Shown in pieces: positions 62,452 to 64,000 of a stretch of 64,000 nucleotides of DNA (its first letter is position 1; each line of letters opens with the position of its first letter). The stretch is taken from positions 2,122,501-2,186,500 of the forward strand of contig NZ_CP034683.1 of the NCBI RefSeq assembly GCF_003990335.1. Direction: 5' to 3'. A model generated the notes under the pieces. That model saw only the letters and a list, made by a program, of their open reading frames with translations, had not been told where the DNA came from and did not search any database. The stretch comes from Rheinheimera mangrovi (lineage in GTDB: Bacteria > Pseudomonadota > Gammaproteobacteria > Enterobacterales > Alteromonadaceae). The position numbers and the translations under genes are program-made.

Positions 62452-63084
62452 TTACTGGTTATCGCGCACTTCAATATCACCCACACCTACATTGGCTTCC
62501 AGTTCTTTTTTACCTTGCCCATGTAACTGACTTGAACTGGTGACCAGCACCTGATCCCGTTCATAGCGGCCTTTGCCACCTTTGATTGAGGTATCGCCTA
62601 CACCAGCGTCCAGTTTAATGGAGTCGAACAAACTGGTATCAACGTCAATATCTATCTCACCAACACCTAAATCTACATTGATATCCGACGTCAGATCGTC
62701 AATTTCAATGGAGCCCACACCTAAATTGAGCGACACCGCTATATCGGCTGGCATAGTGACTGTCCAGGTTTGCTCTACATCATCGTCGTCTTCTAAATCA
62801 ACCTTCAGCTTTAAGGTGGACCCATCATCACGTATGCTGATTTCTGCATCTGATAAATCACTACTGCGACCTAACCAGTCGTCATCTGGCTCTAATGCAA
62901 CCACTAAATTGATGTCAGTGCCTTTTGATACTTTGACATTAATTTCACCAACCGGAACGTCCAACACCAGTTTGCTGAAGCTTTTGGCATCGATGGTTTT
63001 TTCCAGCACTTTGGCGTCGTCCGCCATCACGCTTGTTGCAGATAAAGCTATAACCAGAGCAGAAATTAAACTAAGTTGACGCAT
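62452..63084 (-). CDS. secreted DUF4097-like repeat protein
   Basis: A 210-residue protein with signal peptide (cleavage near V-M-A-D-D) and a beta-rich body built from repeated short strands such as L-N-L-G-V-G-S-I-E-I-D, V-D-L-G-V-G-E-I-D-I-D, L-D-A-G-V-G-D-T-S-I, A-N-V-G-V-G-D-I-E-V. This G-V-G-x-I-x-I ladder fits the head-GIN/DUF4097 beta-helix type. Highly acidic overall. The strong AAGGAG before ATG 63084 decides the start. No enzymatic motif is visible; a periplasmic or surface structural role is possible. Confidence 0.8.
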   Translation of the reverse strand: MRQLSLISALVIALSATSVMADDAKVLEKTIDAKSFSKLVLDVPVGEINVKVSKGTDINLVVALEPDDDWLGRSSDLSDAEISIRDDGSTLKLKVDLEDDDDVEQTWTVTMPADIAVSLNLGVGSIEIDDLTSDINVDLGVGEIDIDVDTSLFDSIKLDAGVGDTSIKGGKGRYERDQVLVTSSSQLHGQGKKELEANVGVGDIEVRDNQ

Positions 63085-63302
63085 GTTATTCTCCTTTTTC
63101 ATTGTTATAGCAGAGTATGCAGTTTTCTTGCCATTTTAAATTTTATTAAAAAACAAATGCTTATCTTATTCATCATTGAGGTGTCTAATTATTTCGGCCA
63201 ATTTGTGGTCGAAACTACCAACAGATCTGGTTAGAATACGCGCCATTGTGGTTCTATTCACTCAGTGAATGGATCGGATAAAAGGCGAAATCAGGGCATC
63301 GC

Positions 63303-64000
63303 ATGAAAAAAACAGAACTGAGTTTTTGGTTACTTTTATGGGCGTTGGCGCTTTATGCTGCGGCTTACCCATTTCTAAAACCTGCTCCTGTTGAAGACAT
63401 CGCTTCTTTAGCTGATTGGCAAATACCGTCAAAGCTGGAAGCTCTTGATGCAGCTGATCAACGTAAGTTATTAAAAAGACTGGCATACCCTGTGGCCATG
63501 CCAGAGTTGTTACCAGTCCCTGACTTTGAACAATATAAAGATGTGGTAGAGAAGAAAAAGGCTTTTTTTGAATATTTATTGCCTTTTATTGAACGTGAAA
63601 ACGCCAGGTTGTTGCATATCCGTCAGCAGATCATTGAAGTCCAGCAGAAACTGCAACAACAAGAATTAACAGTGGAAGAATATGCTTTTATCTTCAGTCT
63701 GTATGATGAATTTAAACTGGATTACCCGGACGTCGATGCTGAAGGCTTTCGTTTGCTGCTCAGCCGTGTCGACGCTATACCAGCGGACTTAGTACTTATT
63801 CAGGCAGCAAAAGAATCAGGCTGGGGTAGCAGTCGTTTTGCCTTAGAAGCTTATAATTTCTTTGGCCAGTGGTGCTTTAAAGCAGGTTGTGGCCTGGTGC
63901 CACAAAAACGCAGTGTAGGCAAATACCATGAAGTTGCAGTATTTCCTCATGTGGCTGCCGCTATTAATAGTTACTTTTATAACCTCAACACCTTTTATGT
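63303..64000 (+). CDS. Bax-like N-acetylglucosaminidase, 3' end outside window
   Basis: The frame opens with M-K-K-T-E-L-S-F-W-L-L-L-W-A and remains open to the window end (232 codons). A signal anchor is followed by a helical stretch and then the glucosaminidase domain: A-A-K-E-S-G-W-G-S-S-R-F-A with the catalytic Glu, N-F-F-G-Q-W-C-F, G-C-G-L-V-P, V-G-K-Y-H-E-V-A-V-F, matching Bax/FlgJ-type enzymes that cleave peptidoglycan. TCAGGG precedes the ATG by seven bases. C-terminal part not seen. Confidence 0.88.
   Translation, partial: MKKTELSFWLLLWALALYAAAYPFLKPAPVEDIASLADWQIPSKLEALDAADQRKLLKRLAYPVAMPELLPVPDFEQYKDVVEKKKAFFEYLLPFIERENARLLHIRQQIIEVQQKLQQQELTVEEYAFIFSLYDEFKLDYPDVDAEGFRLLLSRVDAIPADLVLIQAAKESGWGSSRFALEAYNFFGQWCFKAGCGLVPQKRSVGKYHEVAVFPHVAAAINSYFYNLNTFY

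Noticed and set aside
63256..63270. ATTCACT-C-AGTGAAT palindrome upstream of the Bax-like gene
   Set aside because: Single copy, no matching site elsewhere in the window and no regulator to link it to.
1..64000. tRNA, rRNA genes, prophage or known defence island
   Set aside because: No cloverleaf-like tRNA, rRNA segment, phage structural genes or defence genes beyond the two toxin-antitoxin modules were seen by reading.

Overview
The window looks like chromosomal DNA of a free-living gammaproteobacterium of the Alteromonadales/Chromatiaceae type (Rheinheimera/Alishewanella-like; genus inferred from gene content, not tested). Pointers are two very large TonB-dependent receptors of the Xanthomonas/Caulobacter/Alteromonas class, a GlcNAc pathway of the NagX/NagK/NagB-II/NagA/NagP type, CheV, a divergent norM/ribE pair and the order thrS-infC-rpmI-rplT.

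Left part (1-6.9 kb) is accessory. It holds the 3' part of a ThuA-like gene, a MazE/MazF-like toxin-antitoxin pair with repeated operator boxes, a gamma-glutamylcyclotransferase-like gene, an HExxH protein and a secreted M20 peptidase. A patch of short repeats then brackets a small membrane protein, followed by a truncated DUF4375-like gene cut off from its ribosome binding site by a complete IS3-family element with a frameshifted transposase.

6.9-26.5 kb is a mannoside-type sugar locus: a Gfo/Idh/MocA oxidoreductase divergent from a four-gene sugar ABC importer; a GH92 alpha-mannosidase with a HAD phosphatase; a GntR regulator; then manD, kdgK, a fructokinase-like kinase, an AGE-family (mannose) isomerase, an MFS sugar porter, a TonB receptor and a GH43 enzyme. 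Two operator families tie it together. A LacI-type site (TGACACC/GGTGTCA) lies before the importer and before the TonB receptor. A GntR-type site (TTGGNCNGNCCAA) lies before gntR/manD in three copies exactly 30 bp apart, and before the GH92 gene.

29.2-41.1 kb is a self-contained GlcNAc / alpha-GlcNAc-glycoside locus: a LacI regulator, a TonB receptor with two LacI-type operators, a GH89 alpha-N-acetylglucosaminidase lipoprotein, nagX, and nagK, nagB-II, nagA and nagP, the last four joined by ATGA overlaps and closed by a terminator.

41.1-50.1 kb holds a large secreted amidohydrolase, a deletion scar where 5'-truncated secretin-like and histidine-kinase fragments abut head to head, cheV, a hipBA module with a perfect 15-bp inverted repeat at its start codon, and a tightly packed operon of one minimal J-domain protein with three proteins I do not recognise. 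That operon is the best candidate here for an undescribed system.

50.1-64 kb is mostly conserved housekeeping: a DUF3080-like lipoprotein, norM, ribE, a CPXCG protein, thrS (its leader carries two hairpins resembling threonine tRNA anticodon arms), infC with an ATT start, rpmI, rplT, an EamA transporter, a lytic-transglycosylase-like protein, a CDF metal exporter, yfbR, alaA, an LRAT-like protein, a DUF4097-like secreted protein, and the 5' part of a Bax-like glucosaminidase. Two families of dispersed intergenic repeats occur twice each between genes in this part.
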